A stretch of DNA of 64,000 bases from Lytechinus variegatus. Taxonomy: Eukaryota; Echinodermata; Echinoidea; Temnopleuroida; Toxopneustidae. The stretch is from the NCBI RefSeq assembly GCF_018143015.1, contig NC_054740.1:72251856-72315855 (forward strand). Direction: 5' to 3'. Position numbers and translations under genes: made by a program. Below are positions 45,863-56,877 of this stretch, one piece after another (the first letter of the stretch is position 1; each line of letters starts with the position of its first letter). Below the pieces are notes generated by a model, which did no database searches, had not been told where the DNA came from, and was given only the letters and a program-made list of their open reading frames with translations.

Positions 45863-46415
45863 CTACATAAAATGAGAAAGAAAATATACCTCAACAATAT
45901 GTGCATTTTCCCCTCTCAATGACAGACAAGATCATAGTATTGATTGTCGTATTTATGCAAGATGACCCCCAAAAAAATTATCAGATTTTTCCTCGATTTA
46001 TTGTTAATGAATTATTATTACAGACCATTTAACAACGAAATCAAACCCTTAATTCATTAAGCAGACCAATCAGAACAATAATCACCCTTAATCTGCAATA
46101 GACTTTATACGGAAAGTATGAAACATGAATCATTTACGGTATGGCATATTGTCTCGGAAAAAGTCACGTAGCGTCTGTCGCGAACTAATACCGTGTTTAC
46201 ACCGGCTTTTGCATTGACTTTTGGCTCAGTTGTGAACCAAAAGCCGAAGCACGTGTAAACATGATAAGTCTCAAAAGTTGCGCGAGACTTCCGAAAAAAC
46301 AATACACTTTGCGTTTCGGAAATATCGTGCGAAGCGGGGATAGGGAGTAGCATGGCCCCTGGTCCTTTCCGGTTGGATGAATTCGTTATTTTGAAAGGTC
46401 AGATGGCATACGCAC

Positions 46416-46542
46416 CAGGAGGAAATCATCGGTATGATTTATGCTGGACGTTGACGTTCTTGTGCTTGAAGTATTCCTTTAAGTGCTTCAGGCTTCCTTC
46501 TTCATTATGTTTTGTTGGAGTGAACAATTCAGCCATGATATC
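46416..46542 (-). pseudogene. DUF6589-like gene, exon with one frame break
   Basis: Between acceptor ATGACAACAG and donor CCTG|GTGCGT it codes DIMAELFTPTKHNEEGSLKH then LKEYFKHKNVNV, and after a one-base change of frame SINHTDDFLL. The partner at 16111-16240 confirms the alignment at both ends. The length is 127, whereas 126 would keep the phase-0 flow from the exon at 48956-49195 to that at 45397-45862. So this copy is either slightly broken or contains a sequencing or assembly error in an otherwise intact chain. The segment corresponds to the 'fG-x-K/R-x-V-N ... DDF' block of DUF6589 proteins. Confidence 0.65.
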
Positions 46543-46764
46543 CTGTTGTCATTGGAGAAACAGAGAGATAAGAAAAAAAGGAGGAAGGGATGTGACTATG
46601 TGAGTGCGTGGTTATGAGAAATGTGTGGACAAGGCCTAAAACGGCAAGTCTAGTGTTACATCCCCTTTAAAAGTTTATTTAAAAGTAAGAGTGATTTACA
46701 TGTTTTCAGTGGTAACTGAATTCGTTTATTTTGTTTCCTCAACAAAATACCTACTTTGAATTAA

Positions 46765-47525
46765 CCCTATCTAGCCGGGGGGGGGGGGCCTCGGAGGCCC
46801 CACCTCAACGAATCGCGCGATATTTTCGCCGTGCGAAATTTTTTGACCGCGCCGCTCGCTGACTTTTTACTTTAAAGTCTTGCGCAACTTTTGAGACCAA
46901 TTTTGCGTCACCCGGGTATGTGGTTCCGAAATTACACAACATTATGTAAGTGCATGTCAGACCGAAAATTGCTCAAAAACGTGATTTCGTGTACAAAGTC
47001 AATGCAAATTGTGTTTTCAACCAAAATTCATAAATGTATGATTATTTTTAGTTTTGCTTGTCTAAATGTATTCATTTTATGCTTTTTATGATCACAGAAG
47101 AGTCCCCAACAAATTTCATTGAAAAAAACAATGAAAAACAAAAGGTCAAAAAACAAAGAAATACATAAGAATTTGCAAAAAACAATATAATACATAAGAA
47201 AACGATTTGATATCACAATTTTTTTCATGTACACTTGCTAAAGACACCACAAAGAGTTTCTATATAAAAAATTAGTACATTTGGAGCTTTATTTAGGGAG
47301 TTAGAGGAAAAAGTATGATTTCGCATACTAATTACGCATAAATTAGCACAATCACTTAATAACAATTCGCATGAAATAAATTACTATACGATCTTGTAGA
47401 TTATGTCCCTGGCAACCCATGTGCCAATTTTCAGCGCGAGTGCGCGGTCGACGGCTGAGATCTTAGGGGGGCCTGGGAGGCCCCCCGGCCATAGGAACTC
47501 CCAAAATACCCCGGCCTAGATAGGG
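46765..47525. mobile_element. 761-bp TTAA-flanked piggyBac-like element, copy 2
   Basis: Flanked by TTAA at 46761-46764 and 47526-47529; ends CCCTATCTAGCCGGGG and CCCGGCCTAGATAGGG. It is very close in sequence to copy 1 at 23710-24475, with few differences per line, so both are young. It sits in an intron of the DUF6589-like gene. Confidence 0.85.
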
Positions 47526-47745
47526 TTAAGTGATTGATTTTTTCCCCTTTAGTTTGGGGGTGTTAAATTTTTGCCTCGATTTTGTACTTGACAGCGTTTT
47601 CTTGTGGGAACAAAACTGAATGAGGGAAATCTAATCACCCCATCCCGCATGTACAGGCCTGGGTCCCGTATTACAAATTCAACTAAATGGAAATCCATCC
47701 ATGTAGCACTTTGAATTGTCATGATAAAAGTATATACATCATTTC

Positions 47746-48742
47746 CAGGGGCGGATCCAGCCTTCGCCAATGGGGGGGGGGGGATTTTTGTTCAGCCACA
47801 TTTTCCATTTTCCCTGATCGGCCGCTCGAAGTTAATTTTGGTTTTGTTAGTCTCCCTCTCCCCCCCCTCTCTCCCTCTCTCTCTCTATATTTATATATAT
47901 ATATATATATATAAATAAGCCTTATTTAAAAAGTGCGAGCGCGAAGCAGAAATTTTTTATATACGTTTTGATCTGATAAACAAGGATCTGTTAACAGCAG
48001 CTTGTTAGCCATAAAGACGTTACATATTTCAACTATCAAATAGCGCGAGCTGAAAATTTTGATATTTTTACCTGAGGAGTGGAAAATGATAAGTGTATAA
48101 CTAAATTATTGATGCGAGGGCGAAGCGCGAGCTGAAAATTCGAGATGTAAACCTAAAAATTTGAAGTTTTTAAGTAGTTTGTTTTAGAATTAATATCGAG
48201 ATAACTCACCAATCAAATGCGATCGTGCAGCGCCAGCTGATACGTTTTGACAATTTGACCTGAATAGGGGTATTTTGATAACTTTATGGAATACAGGAAA
48301 AAAAAATCAAATTTTGCGAGCACTCAGCGCAAACAGAAAATGTTAATATTCAGACCATAAAACATACATTTATGTGATTGCAGAGCACTTTTAAAAAGCA
48401 ATTTGTTAATCAAACAAAATAAAGAAAGTTCAATTTCCGAGCTAAAATATATTTTGTTTATTGACTTCAAAATTTTATATCTCAAGCTCCATATTGAGAA
48501 CCTAAAAGAAAATGCAAGCAAGAAGCGCGAGCGAAAATTTTATATCCCGACATGAAAGATTTTTTTAAGTACGTTTTCCTCTCATCTTATTTTATTCACT
48601 CGTCTTCCGCCTCTTATGTTTCCCCTTTTTTCCTCCTCTTTTTTCCCTTCCTTTTCTTTTTTTTCTTTGTTTCCCTCTTTTTTCTTTTTTTTGCTCCGCC
48701 AATAGGGGGAGGCCAGGCCCCTCGCCCCCCCGGATCCGCCTA
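47746..48742. mobile_element. 1.0-kb G-bordered dispersed repeat with GCGCGAGCTGAAAATT units
   Basis: The left border is CAGGGGCGGATCCAGCCTTC and the right border CGGATCCGCCTATG. The body has recurring GCGCGAGCTGAAAATT-type units and phrases such as GATATTCAGACC and GCACTTTTAAAA. Its right half matches 13741-14121. A CT/TA microsatellite lies at about 47850-47913. Confidence 0.65.
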
Positions 48743-48955
48743 TGATTTCTAGAAAATATCACAAACATGCATTTCACATGATGACGTTGCATATAGTTGC
48801 GTGGTTGATGGGATCAATCGCAACTCTCTGTAAGACGGCACCCTAGTGTATATGTGTGGGATTGTTTTTATACCTGTAACATGAACATATACATTTTGAA
48901 TTTTCAGTTTATAGTCATACATGATAAATTAGTTTAAAAAAATAATAAGCCATAC

Positions 48956-49195
48956 CCGAATCACAATAGAACGGAAGTGGAAATCCTGGGGAACTGGTAT
49001 AAATTCCCGTAGCCTATTTCGGGGGGTCGGAACCGTCGATGCAGCAATTTTGGATGTAGTTGCCACCTCCACAGTCCTTTGGTCCCCATGGAAGGGAATA
49101 TGGAACCCTTCTGGGATGTATTTGGCGAGCTTTGTCATGATTTTGACCATACCGCTCGTTGTGTTCGGATTTTCCTCTATAATGCCGAGATTCAC
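48956..49195 (-). CDS. DUF6589-like protein, HGDQ exon
   Basis: This 240-base exon, phase 0 in and out, reads VNLGIIEENPNTTSGMVKIM, TKLAKYIPEGFHIPFHGDQR, TVEVATTSKIAAS, and REFIPVPQDFHFRSIVIR. The blocks Y-I/V-P, P-x-H-G-D-Q-x-x-x-E, then P-V-P-Q-D-F-H are the most recognisable signature of DUF6589 proteins, as I know them from animal and fungal genomes. No function has been shown for them. The acceptor is GCTTGCAG and the donor CGG|GTATGG. It is whole, unlike the partner at 14346-14585 of identical length. Confidence 0.75.
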
Positions 49196-49628
49196 CTGCA
49201 AGCGAAAAAATTAGTAATATGTTAAGTTTTACACTTAAAAAAAGAACAATACAAAAAACCCAGAAGATCTATTGGAAAATTACCCGGCCAGTTGAGAATC
49301 AAAAGGACCTGTTACAAAATAAATAAGAATCCAAACCAAAGTGTACACGTATTGGAAATTATTACATGTAGTAGTATGAGTAGGATATTGATTCACTAAA
49401 TTTCGACAAAGGGCATGAAGGGCACTTGACAATGTTTGTACATCTTAGAAGCAAAATTCCCTATAATAATTTGTCTGTCCAACTATCCAACCTGCCATCT
49501 TCCTGGTTACATTATTTATTGGGCAAACAAATTGTTTGGAATCCTCCATTTCGGACAATATTTTTTTTTTTTGGCATTTTAGTATTTTCCATTTCTTTAA
49601 AGAATCAATTAATTACCAAAAAACTTAC

Positions 49629-49969
49629 GTATTCGCTTTTTTGCGAGCTTTCTTGAGAATATGCATGAGGAATATGCATTTCCGTAGACTCTTCGGTAAA
49701 CATATCAAGGTTGTACTTGAGGATCCTCTCAACCAAAATGCACATTCTCTTTCTGAGCTCATCGAAATCCTCCTGGCTGGGTAAATACGTCATAATGGGC
49801 AGGTCACATGCTTTGCAAATATCTATGTTGTCGAGATCTCGAAATGGTACTCTATTCTTGACTGCATATGAATTCGCCACAACTGTCATTGAACTCTGTT
49901 CCTCGCTGGACATATGAGTCTTCTGCTCAGTCCACTGAGCGTTGTCTGAAACATACCCGAATCCAGGGT
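49629..49969 (-). CDS. DUF6589-like protein, 'avkNRvpf' exon
   Basis: This 341-base exon enters with two bases (CAC, His) and leaves in phase 0. It reads PGFGYVSDNAQWTEQKTHMS, SMTVVANSYAVKNRVPFRDL, then DICKACDLPIMTYLPSQEDF, and a helical ELRKRMCILVERILKYNLDM. The D-N-x-Q near the start and Y-A-V-K-N-R-V match the 'W-D-N-x-x ... h-M ... a-v-k-x-R' block of DUF6589 proteins; the acidic D-N might be part of an active or binding site (inference). The donor GAATAC|GTAAGT is near consensus. Confidence 0.7.
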
Positions 49970-50189
49970 CTGTGAACATAAAGAAATTTTGAAGGGTTTA
50001 TAATCTTCTTTTCCTATGTATGACTTTGGATAATGATTATTACCCCTTTCATTCAAATTCAAATTCAATTCGGTTTTATTAAAAAATACTCATCAAAAAG
50101 TCCGAGGACTAACAATGTGAGTTTACATTTTTTTAAATACATAACAAAAAAATAAATAAATACATAACATGCAGTGACCATTAAAGAAG

Positions 50190-50600
50190 AAACATTATGT
50201 ATAAAATGCAATAATAATATAAAAAGAAATAGAATGAGGAGTTGCATGTAATAAGACAGATTTCATTTGTGTATATATATCCAAAAAAAAAAAAAAGTGA
50301 GGAGCAAGAAAGGGGAGCAAGAATGGCAAGAGTGAGCATGTGAAAAGGTGAGAATAGAGAGGGGGTGTAGCAAAAGATAAAGAGGGAAAAAAGTAATAAA
50401 GGAGGAGAACAAGAAAGACCCACAAGTAAACAATAAATTGCAGATTACAAATATAAGAATTATGTGGAAAAAAAATGACATGATGGCAATCATAATAGAC
50501 GAGAGAGTGGGAAAGAGTAACAAGGAGATAGAGAGAGGAGGGAGAAAGACAGAAAGAGAGAAATAGAAAGGTCAGACACAGACAGAATCTGAAAGGACAT
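50190..50600. other. Purine-rich intron stretch
   Basis: AGAGAGG-rich sequence without units of constant length. A similar purine-rich block is at about 58915-59135. Both follow AT-rich stretches with TTTTATTAAAAA, so they may be 3' parts of one repeat family. Confidence 0.4.
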
Positions 50601-50696
50601 CATATCTAATCATAAGTTCAATAAGTAAACTAGATATACATAGAAAAAAAAGGTAAGTATCAATAATAATAAATACAGGTCAAACATCATAAACCC

Positions 50697-51055
50697 AATT
50701 ATGCGGCTAATAGCAGCATAATTTGGTCGTAAAGTCGGAGGAAGACCAACGTTATCCGCATTATTTTGATGATGCAATTATCCGCATAATAGCAGCATCG
50801 GGACCATATTTTGACTTTATTTTTATGAACGCATTTCGAAAGTAATGCAGATAATTGCCATTGAGCGGTCACAAGGTCACCCTTATCCAACGCAACCGCA
50901 TCGGAGGGGTGTGTGCGGTTGCCATGACGATTATCCTCCTTTTTCAGGAAGGGCGCTCGTAAAAATAGTGCGGATTATTTTCGGAGTTTATGAACGCAAT
51001 TTTTATTGAATTATCCGCATTACTCTTAGGCGGCTAATTGGAGGACGGGGTGCGG
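50697..51055. mobile_element. ATCCGCATTA element, copy 2, with partial duplicate at 51166-51227
   Basis: It matches 24982-25330 over its full length (ATTATGCGGCTAATAGCAGC to GGCGGCTAATTGGAGGA). Its outer TACCCC ends are missing. The last 60 bases are repeated at 51166-51227, ending 17 bases from the exon at 51244. Confidence 0.8.
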
Positions 51056-51243
51056 ACTTTTCAGTATTCTATCAAAGCACTTTTTAGTTTGCAAAATATT
51101 GGTGAAGCCCTTTCCATGCTGAGGAAGGGAGTCAGTAAAGTGCACTGTAAACCCCTGTGAACACACTTTATGAACGCAATTTTTATTGAATTATCCGCAT
51201 TACTCTTAGGCGGCTAATTGGAGGATAGGTATCATGCACTCAC

Positions 51244-51343
51244 GTAAGGCGTCATCAGAGATATTTGCGTGAGAGTCGTTGGTCGCCGAGGTTGTTGTTG
51301 TGGTTCTTTCGTCAGACATGTCAGATGTGGCTATATTTTCCCT
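51244..51343 (-). CDS. DUF6589-like protein, Ser/Thr-rich linker exon
   Basis: This 100-base exon (phase 0 in, 1 out) codes RENIATSDMSDERTTTTTSA and TNDSHANISDDAL. It is a polar, probably disordered spacer between the helical exon at 51532-51651 and the block at 49629-49969. The phases match on both sides: the final C joins AC to give His. The acceptor is CTTTTCAG and the donor TTAC|GTGAGT. Confidence 0.65.
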
Positions 51344-51531
51344 CTGAAAAGTGAAACATTATTACAGACAACCAGTTTTGAGAAATGGCAACGAAGCATC
51401 TTTGAACCGCTTTTCTTATCTACCTACGAAATGTCTGTTTTTGTATATATTATGTGCCGTTTCCTCGTGTCATCAGAGGCCTATATGTTACTTTATTATA
51501 TGAAAGCGTGTTTTAGTGCCTGGTTACCAAC

Positions 51532-51651
51532 CTCAATTGATGTTTTCCATGAATTTATTATATCATCGGCTTCTTTCATCTGCTTGTCCGCTTCTCGTCT
51601 TGCGGTAGCAACAGATGTTGAAACACCGAAACCTCGAAGGGAGCTAATTAC
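51532..51651 (-). CDS. DUF6589-like protein, helical exon
   Basis: This 120-base exon, phase 0 in and out, codes VISSLRGFGVSTSVATARRE and ADKQMKEADDIINSWKTSIE. The G-x-S-x-S-x-x-T-x-x-R/x-x-D start followed by a charged helix ending in W-K corresponds to the 'glsvsy-t-...-v-x-x-w-k' helix in DUF6589 proteins. The acceptor ATGAACAG and donor GAG|GTTGGT are acceptable. The exon before it in the window (55985-56363) ends with two spare bases; joining them directly gives a stop, so an exon between them, starting with one base and ending in phase 0, is missing or not recognised. Confidence 0.65.
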
Positions 51652-52070
51652 CTGTTCATAAAACGACAATGAAAATTACATTATGAATTATTATATCTGG
51701 TTGACATTAATTTTTCTTGTTATCCTTAATGACTTCTGTTGGACTTTTGTGTGTATATGCCACTTTTCCTGAATTCATAGTGCGTTTGTTTCTATCTTTG
51801 ACAGTAAGAAGACATTAGTTCCACTTTCAAAAATAAAATAACTTTTGAAATTCTGTTTCTCAAATATAACAAATTGAAGTCAATTACCAAATTTGCAATG
51901 ATCATAAAGTGATTGCAAATCACAGAAATACAATATACTCACACAGACACACAAAGAAAGAAATGAATGTATGCAGAAATAATAATCAAACAACCATGAA
52001 TCATATCTCCTCCACTCCCTTACCCCCCCCCGGAACGTGGTAACATGATGACTTAACTGCTTAATATAAG

Positions 52071-53075
52071 CGTTGTGGCACAGTGGATTAGTATTTGGAC
52101 TAAGGGTTGTGGGTTCGAATCCCAGCCATGGCGTAATTTCCTTCAGCAAGAAACTGATCCACATGCACTCAACCCAGGTGAGGTAAATGGGTACCGGTAG
52201 GAAGTAATTCTTTAACAAGTGGAATGCCTCTGGCCGTCTCACCTGCATCACGCGGTTCAATATAGCAGTAGTGCTGACTTTGAATACTACTCTAACTCGC
52301 ACAAGATGTTCAGTGATACATGGTTACTCTTATGTCCACTTTTTATGAACTAGACCAATAAACTTACAGAGATATGGTTATTCAACAAAAAACCCCAACA
52401 TGGCCAAAGTTCATTGACCTTACATGACCTTTGACCTTGATCATGTGACCTGAAACTCGACCAGGATGTTCAGTGATACTTGATTACTCTTATGTACAAG
52501 TTTCATGAATCAGATCCACAAACTTTCAAAGTTATGATGGTAATTCAACAGATACACCCAATTCGGCCAAAGTTCATTGACCTTTGACCTTGGTCATGTG
52601 ACCTGAAACGCGCACAGGATGTTCAGTGATACTTGATTACTCTAATGTCCACGTTTAATGAACTAGACCAATAAACTTTCAAAGTTATGATGGGAATTCA
52701 ACAGATATCCCCAATTCGGCCAAAGTTCATTGACCCTAAATGACCTTTGACCTTGGTCATGTGACATGAAACTCTAATAGGATGTTCAGTAATACTTGAT
52801 TAACCTTATGGCCAAGTTTCATGAACTAGGTCCATATACTTTCTAAGTTATGATGTCATTTCAAAAACTTAACCTCAGGTTAAGATTTGATGTTGACGCC
52901 GCTGCCGCCGTCGTCGGAAAAGCGGCGCCTATAGTCTCACTCTGCTTCGCAGGTGAGACCTAAAGCTGTGTGCGCTATATGAACGCCAAGCTTAGCCGGG
53001 TAATATAGGAGCGCCTTGAGCACCTAACAAGGTGGATATGTGCGCAATATAAACACCCTATATTATCATTATAAT
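52071..53075 (+). mobile_element. tRNA-derived SINE split by another element
   Basis: The head (52071-52215) has a pol III box A, TGGCACAGTGG at 52076-52086, and box B, GGTTCGAATCC at 52112-52122, then CATGCACTCAACCCAGGTGA. The tail (52960-53075) has GCGCCTTGAGCACCTAACAA and GTGCGCAATATAAA. Between them lies the element at 52216-52959. The joined halves give an ordinary SINE of about 260 bases with a tRNA-like 5' end. Confidence 0.75.
52216..52959. mobile_element. GTCTCACCTGC/GCAGGTGAGAC repeat, copy 2
   Basis: Same borders and internal units as 38613-39858, 744 bases instead of 1246. It has about three internal units. It inserted into the SINE at 52071-53075 and is therefore younger than that SINE copy. 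Confidence 0.85.
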
Positions 53076-54269
53076 TATAAGTTTTATCTGAACATAATTA
53101 GTGATTTTGGACATAATGTACACACAAAACAAGGTGTAACAGGTAACATTGTCAAAGGTATTACGAAATTTTGATGACATCAAAAGACCCAAATGGTTAT
53201 CTAAAACAAAAGTTTTTAAAAGAACAAGTACATCAAGTAAATTGAGTTTCAGGTTGAATGAAAAAATATATATGATCAAACACTGGAATATGTCCAGTAC
53301 AGTACAGCATTACAGAAAATGGGGGCACTGGAACTCATTAAATGAATCTTTCACAACAGTTAAAATAATCAGAGCCTAATATACATAATGTTAGTAATCG
53401 TCTAACTTACGAACATTTTACGAAAACCATATTATAAAATATCCCCATTTTCAAAGTGAGCGGGTAACGTTTTTTTTCTTCCTTTGTGCGATGTTAATAC
53501 AGTGTCCGAAAGTATAATAGTCTAAGAAAATTTAATAAATATGCAAATCAATTATGCACAATATGCACAATAACACTAATGTTGTAATAACACTAAAGCA
53601 TATTTCTTGTTCTGATAGTTCTCCACATGAAATTTGAGCAGGGCGATATACGCATACATTTTGGGGTTAAAAAGTTGAGAAGTAAAAGAGCGAAGCCTCC
53701 GAGGATCTCGTTTTTTCATATTCCCAAGTGGAACTAAAACATTTGCATTTTGTGAACAAAAATTATGTTCAGACGTTATTATCGATTATGTTAAATGAAA
53801 ATACTGAAAAATAATGAATGGCATGGTTTAGGAAAAATGATGAGCGTAGAATAATTTTCAATCCATGTATACAGTTGCATAGGGATATTCAGTAATCGCT
53901 TGTAATCGATTATGTACGTATTTTCTTTAAAATGTATATAGGCACTATTTGCTGAGAAATAACGATGTTTACAACTGTGTGATTATATTAGATATGTACC
54001 TTTAATTGTTTTTCACTGTTCGGGTATAAATAGTAATGAAAATTACCATAGCTGTTGTTAAAAAGATGTATTTTATGACTTTAACTAGTTTTAAAAGATG
54101 ATTAAATTTTAGAGATTGACAATCTCTCTCCTGAAAGCGTTTAGCGTAATCGAGCTCCATGCTCGATTATAAGCCAGGCGATATGCTTGGTAGTACAGTA
54201 ATAGGATTCAGAATGAAATTCTGTTCAATTTGGTCGGCCGGAAAAGCAGAAGTACAGACTGGAAGAAGT
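53076..54269. other. Intron-like AT-rich stretch
   Basis: Part of the long interval between 51651 and 55985. The exon that should lie in it was not recognised. Confidence 0.4.
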
Positions 54270-54425
54270 GAGAGTACGGAAAATACTGACTCTAATGAAA
54301 TACGGAAAATACTGACTTTACTGAGATACGGAAAATACTGACTTTACTGAGATACGGAAAATACTGAATTTACCGAGATACTGAGAATACTGAGATGAGC
54401 AAGGATACTGAAAGTACTGAAAGTG
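54270..54425. repeat. Tandem repeat GAGATACGGAAAATACTGAC
   Basis: About five units of 26-28 bases, decaying to the right into GATACTGAGAATACTGA-type shorter units. A (TA)n tract follows at 54637-54679. Confidence 0.85.
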
Positions 54426-54633
54426 TTTTGAGATATCGAAACATTGAAATTACGGAGTTACTGGAATGATTAAGATAAAGACGATACGGAATGACGGAGA
54501 TGTTGAAATTCATGAGATATAATTTAAATTAATGAGGAAAGAGTCGGAGGTGAAAAAGACGGACTTTACACCAACTGGTTGTATATTGCAGCCGAAACAA
54601 ACCAGCTCGTCAGGATAAAGAGTCGGTTCGGGT

Positions 54634-54681
<48 letters not shown>

Positions 54682-54883
54682 CCTATATATATACTACTGA
54701 TCTCAAATATAATTATGAAGGAGACCCGTACACGTACATCGCCAAGATTGATCACATATATATGTATATATGCGCTTCCTCCATCTTCAGCGCATTCATT
54801 TCTTTGAAAGGTGAGGGTGAGTTTCACAATCCGTATGCCCATGAACAGACGTGTTTTTCACAACTGTTTCAGAAACGGATTTT

Positions 54884-55077
54884 GCTTAAATCAAGGTTCC
54901 CCAGAGCTATCTACCCTTTGAAAAAATTGGTGATGCCGAAAAAATGTCTCTGCGGGAATCGAACCCGGGCCCCCAGCTTTGAACGCCGGTGTCTTAACCA
55001 CTAGACCACAGAGACGGGTTAGTGGCTAGACCAATTTTTCCAAAGGGTAGATAGCTCTGGGGAACCTTGATTTAAGC
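54884..55077. repeat. 48-bp inverted repeats around a tRNA-like sequence
   Basis: The left arm starts GCTTAAATCAAGGTTCCCC and the right arm is its complement over about 48 bases, with one mismatch (CTTTG-A/GG). They enclose the tRNA-like element at 54946-55015. Confidence 0.9.
54946..55015 (-). tRNA. tRNA-like sequence, possible pseudo-tRNA
   Basis: The minus strand folds as a cloverleaf: acceptor GTCTCTG/CAGAGAC (7 pairs), D arm with box A TGGTCTAGTGGTTAA, anticodon stem CCGGC/GCTGG with loop GTTCAAA, T arm with box B GGTTCGATTCC. The loop places UCA at positions 34-36, an anticodon that reads UGA. The D arm and box B are those of Glu/Asp-type tRNAs. Setting inside a 48-bp inverted repeat speaks for a mobile or duplicated tRNA-derived sequence more than a working tRNA gene. 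Confidence 0.5.
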
Positions 55078-55111
55078 TACGCCTACCATTGTTCTCTTCA
55101 TCCATTTCTTT

Positions 55112-55145
<34 letters not shown>

Positions 55146-55984
55146 GGGTGGGGTAGTATTGACTCGCCAACATATGGTCGTTCTTGTTAATATTGTTCAT
55201 AATAATTATAAAGCTAAATACCTTTCCTTTTGTGCCACATCTCCACAGTGCAGAAGCCACAGATACGGGAAGTGCCCTATGCAGGCGTGGTTTTCTATGG
55301 TATAATGGTATCAACACCATCATTCCCAATCTGCTTGTCTGAAGATTCTGGAACTTGCTGTCATATAACGAGGATGAAAAATATGTTTTAACGTCGGCAT
55401 TTCATTATGTGGACGACATTGCATTGAAAATGATGACAAATATCGTCAAAGTGTTAGCCTTCTTACGTTTACACCCATTTTTTCTGTTTGCCGTGTTTTA
55501 TCAAATTATAACAATAATTCTGGTTTTATAATAGGCAGATTATTGTTTGCTTCAGGTATATGCAGATTATTTGACTGATGGATTTGTATTTTTTCCATAC
55601 TCCTGTACTTGTCGTGGTAATGTATGTTTAATGTGTTATACTGTCAAGGTATTCTTCAAATTCATTGTAATCACCTGTGATATTCTTGACGAATCAAATG
55701 AAATTAAATATCATGTATTTTGTTGATTACTTGTATTTTTTCATTTATGTTCATTACTGTTTTCATTGATTTATGTACATATTTGTTTTGAATCTGTTAT
55801 TCTAATCTGTTTTTGTTGTGTCGAACTTAAAGGTCAAGTCCGACTAAGAAAAATGTTGATTTGAATCAATAGAAAAATCAGACAAGTTAGGTGGAAACCC
55901 CTTTTTTGTAATATCTTCATAGGGGATTTGTGCCTCCCCCTTGGAAAATGCTAGATCTGCCCTGGTTAAAATCGTGTTATTTAC
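55078..55984. other. Intron-like stretch
   Basis: (TA)n at 55117-55142, then AT-rich DNA without a recognised exon. Confidence 0.4.
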
Positions 55985-56363
55985 CTGGACGAATTATGTT
56001 TAGATATAGATGCCAAGCAGGCAGCAAAGAACGTTGGTGCAATCGACTTGACTCTTTCAAGAATAACTGTCCAGTTAAACTCATCCTTGGACTTGTAATC
56101 TGGAAAGAGGTTCGTTGTTTTACAGAGTGATGACACCTCTTTCCGTATGGTCTTCGCTACATCCCTCCTCCAAACGCTGCAAGCTGCCTTGGACAGCTTT
56201 AGAAGGCAGAAAGTCCGTTTGTAATTTGACTTTTGAATGCTCTGTATGATTTTAGAGTTCTTGGTTTCACTTTTTTTGGTTTCCAGTCCAGGTAATGACC
56301 CCCCGGTTCTTGTTTTCCAATCGCAGCAAACAGTTTCCAAAGTGCGTCTCGTAGTATTCCATC
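55985..56363 (-). CDS. DUF6589-like protein, N-terminal helical exon
   Basis: This 379-base exon (two bases in, two out) is the most upstream recognised exon of the gene. It codes WNTTRRTLETVCCDWKTRTG, a Lys/Ser-rich spacer, RTFCLLKLSKAACSVWRRDV and AKTIRKEVSSLCK, then FNWTVILERVKSIAPTFFAA. The final block, F-x-W-x-x-I/V-x-x-x-x-x-x-x-A-P-x-x, is the standard N-terminal motif of DUF6589 proteins. The acceptor is CATTTTTAG, the donor CCAG|GTAAAT. No start codon or promoter was identified upstream between 56364 and the helicase gene. The frame is intact. Confidence 0.7.
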
Positions 56364-56877
56364 CTAAAAATGCCACAAAATTTTCATAATCATTAATTCA
56401 TGAAATATCATCAAAACGGGGTCAATTATTATAATTTTTTTAATAGAACAAAACACAGCGTAGAATGTTGGAAGAGTGGGCCCTGGGAACGATTTTTCCC
56501 CGTGGGGGTGCTGAAATCTCTCATCGAAGGGAAGGGGGGGGGGGCACAGTCAAGATTTCTATTTCCATTTCCATTTCCATGACAAAATAAACGGGGAAAA
56601 GGAGAAGAAGAGGGAGAAAGGAAGAGGAACGTAGTAGGGAAGAAGAAATTATTATTCATTATAATGGTACATTACATTATAATCATGTTATATTATATAT
56701 TATGATCATGTTATATTATATTTCATAGGAAACATTTTTATCATAACTTTATGAAACATAATTTGATCAGGGCCTATGTTGTCATTGTTCCTGGTGCTCG
56801 CATTGTCTGTTTAGAGAGATGTAAAAACCTGTTGTACGAAAAACTCCCGTTTCAAGTCAATATACACCAAATATATT
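56364..56877. other. Unassigned, between divergent genes
   Basis: A G-run lies near 56536 and TTATATTATATT-type tracts near 56680-56720. The first exon and promoter of the DUF6589-like gene should lie here or further right but were not identified. Confidence 0.35.

Noticed and set aside
49605-49628. Extension of the exon at 49629 to VSFLVIN and a stop
   Set aside because: The near-consensus donor GAATAC|GTAAGT and the phase of the next exon show that this is intron read-through.
54946-55015. A working selenocysteine tRNA
   Set aside because: Selenocysteine tRNAs are longer (about 90 bases) with a long variable arm; this is a 70-mer with Glu/Asp-type arms.
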